From: Paratinospora sagittata
Taxonomy: Eukaryota; Streptophyta; Magnoliopsida; Ranunculales; Menispermaceae
Reading direction: 5' to 3'
Assembly: GCA_035771175.1 (NCBI GenBank)
Contig: CM069603.1
Coordinates: 26,822,286-26,886,285 of the forward strand
DNA length: 64,000 nt
Position numbers and translations under genes: made by a program
Part shown: positions 62,534 to 64,000 of the stretch, one piece after another
How positions within the stretch are numbered: the stretch's first letter is position 1
Layout of the letters: each line of letters starts with the position of its first letter
The notes under the pieces: generated by a model
Seen by the model: the letters and a program-made list of their open reading frames with translations, nothing else
Database searches by the model: none
What the model was told of the DNA's origin: nothing

Positions 62534-63320
62534 CTATGTGATCCGGTGTACCATAGTCTTTTGTACCCATACTCCTTTGGATTTTGTGATTCTAGCATTA
62601 AGGAGTGATTCTTTGGGAACCAATGCCATTTTATGATATTTATCCTTAAAGGGATTTCTAAGGTTCTTATGACATGTCTTGGGCTTAAAGTATCTAACAT
62701 TTGATTTGCCCAATTGTTTCTCTAAAGTGGAGATCTTTTGTTTTTCTAATTGAAGTTCAATTTCTAAAACCTCTTTTTCATTAGCAATCTTGGTCACTAA
62801 TTTGGTCAACTCTTCTAACCTTTCTCGAAGAATGATATTTTCATTTTCCTCAAGAACATCATTGTAGTCATTTTGGAGAGTTTCCAACTCATCCATAACA
62901 TTAGTTATCATTTTCTTGAGTTTCTCATTCTTTTGGATAAGTTTGTCAAATTCAATTTCAAGAGCAATGGACAAATCATCAAAACAAAGATTAATGACAT
63001 TGGAAGAACATTCATCAACATTGGAAATAAATCATACATGTTCTACATTCTCCTTATGTTCACAAAAAGATGTGGAGGCACATGAAGTATCATAAAGTTC
63101 TTTAAATCTAATCCAAATAACTTTAGAAGATGCATATAGAGATACTCTATCTATGTCCTTTTGGAAAATGCTACTCATGAGAATATTTCTAGCTAGATCA
63201 TCAAGCCTAACTAAAGGTTTTTCCTTCCTATCCCATTTCTTCCTAAGTTTGGGGATTTCAACTTCATTAATAGTCTTTGTGGGTATGAATGGTCCATTTG
63301 AAATAATATCCTACATAACA
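62534..63320 (-). pseudogene. Decayed gag of family C
   Basis: Read leftward from about 63320: GPFIPTKTINEVEIPKL, LDDLARNILMSSIF..DIDRVS and VIWIRFKELYDTS, which match the N-terminal half of copia Gag. The middle is then missing and the frame passes a stop near 63030. The last open part (62974-62534) is a coiled coil (repeated EELTKLVTKIANEKEVLEIE-type heptads) ending in a KSKGVWVQKT tail like the AWVPK end of family B gag. No zinc knuckle remains. Confidence 0.72.
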
Positions 63321-63466
63321 CAAGATTGAGCTTAAATGAAGGTTCAAATCCTGTTATCTACCTTAATCATTGGAGGTAAAAATGGGTAATCACCTAAATC
63401 AAATCCGACAAAGTTTGGCCATTGGATCTTTGGCTCTAGGTGGTTAGACCTAAAAGCATGAACACC

Positions 63467-63481
63467 CACTGTGATACCAAT
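63467..63481 (-). other. Primer binding site, family C
   Basis: The plus strand reads cactgtgataccaat; its reverse complement attggtatcacagtg is a tRNA-Met-type primer site next to the 5' LTR. Confidence 0.78.
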
Positions 63482-64000
63482 TGTTAAACACCCAAGAAGG
63501 GGGTGAATTGGGCGTAATGGCCATTTTAAACTTTTTCTAATTCCTTAGTGATATTCTTTGACTAGGTTCAGTTCAATGCTTAAATAAATCTAATGAACAT
63601 AAAATAAAATGCATAAAGTAAATCACATTAGCATTTATAGTGGTTCGGTCACCCGATTAGGATTTTCAAACTTCACTAATGAATCCTCTTACGAGTGAGA
63701 ACCAAACTGCTACAAATTTTCCTTTTACAGGTTCAAGGCAAACCTATCATTTTTTTGGGCTAAGGAAGAACCACATATCCTTTTTTCGGGCTAAGGAAGA
63801 GCCCATGTTCCTTTTGCGGGATAAAGAAGAACCACATATCCTTTTGCGGGCTAAGCAAGAATCTATGTTCCTTTTGCGGGATAAGGAAGAACCGATATCC
63901 TTTTTGCAGGTTAAGGAACAACCGCTTGACCCTACTTCAAGGTAGAGGGTAAACCTTTCTATGATTCCAACCTTGGAATCTTCAAGTGAACCAAGTTCAC
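63482..64000 (-). mobile_element. Family C 5' LTR, partial
   Basis: Starts TGTTAAACACCC like the left copy and runs off the window. It includes the tandem stem-loops (63735-63925), for example TTCCTT/AAGGAA at 63868-63888. About 21 bp of the TAGTGG/CCACTA hairpin are deleted near 63650 compared with the left LTR. Confidence 0.82.

Overview
The window is repeat DNA from a plant nuclear genome, most likely a eudicot with a large, retrotransposon-rich genome. The evidence is Ty1/copia LTR retrotransposons with tRNA-Met-type primer sites, a plant-type LINE tail with a zinc-binding domain, AT-rich spacers and a long satellite array. I see no intact host gene, tRNA or rRNA gene. The species cannot be named from this sequence.

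Layout. (1) 1-26217 is a satellite array of about 39 full monomers of 601 or 668 bp plus two partial ones. It has three subtypes and higher-order structure, and each monomer resembles a Pol II promoter plus leader intron. (2) 26221-28516 is a solo LTR (family A) sitting at the satellite edge. (3) 28517-30130 is a 5'-truncated LTR (family E) with its primer site and a decayed gag. (4) 30425-30602 is a foldback/MITE-like element. (5) 30745-31969 is the 3' part of a LINE. (6) From 31970 to beyond the right edge runs a minus-strand copia-like element (family C) with gag remains only. It is split by a family A element (33858-57291, duplicated target ATACT). That element's 5' LTR holds an inverted solo family A LTR (35148-37435), and its 3' LTR holds a family B copia element (43317-55266, target TATTA). 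The gag of B in turn holds a solo gypsy-like LTR (45498-48457, target GTGCT). A second family C-like solo LTR (58014-59834, target CAACA) lies inside C.

B is the only element with a recognisable gag-protease-integrase-RT-RNase H order, and it is broken by stops and frameshifts. A carries an unusual gag with a repeated C-terminal half and no zinc knuckle, plus a second ORF, but no pol. C carries gag remains only. A and C therefore look non-autonomous and would have needed enzymes from another element.

The most interesting signal is in the LTRs. Four families with otherwise different sequence (A, B, C, E) share one layout on their sense strands: a cluster of CpG-containing palindromic motifs just upstream of a TATA box, then a series of short stem-loops whose stems differ but whose loops repeat CCCGYAA-like sequence, then a TAGTGG/CCACTA hairpin, then a 3'-terminal hairpin with a C-rich loop. 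Several of these hairpins differ by compensatory pairs between families, which points to selection on RNA or DNA structure.
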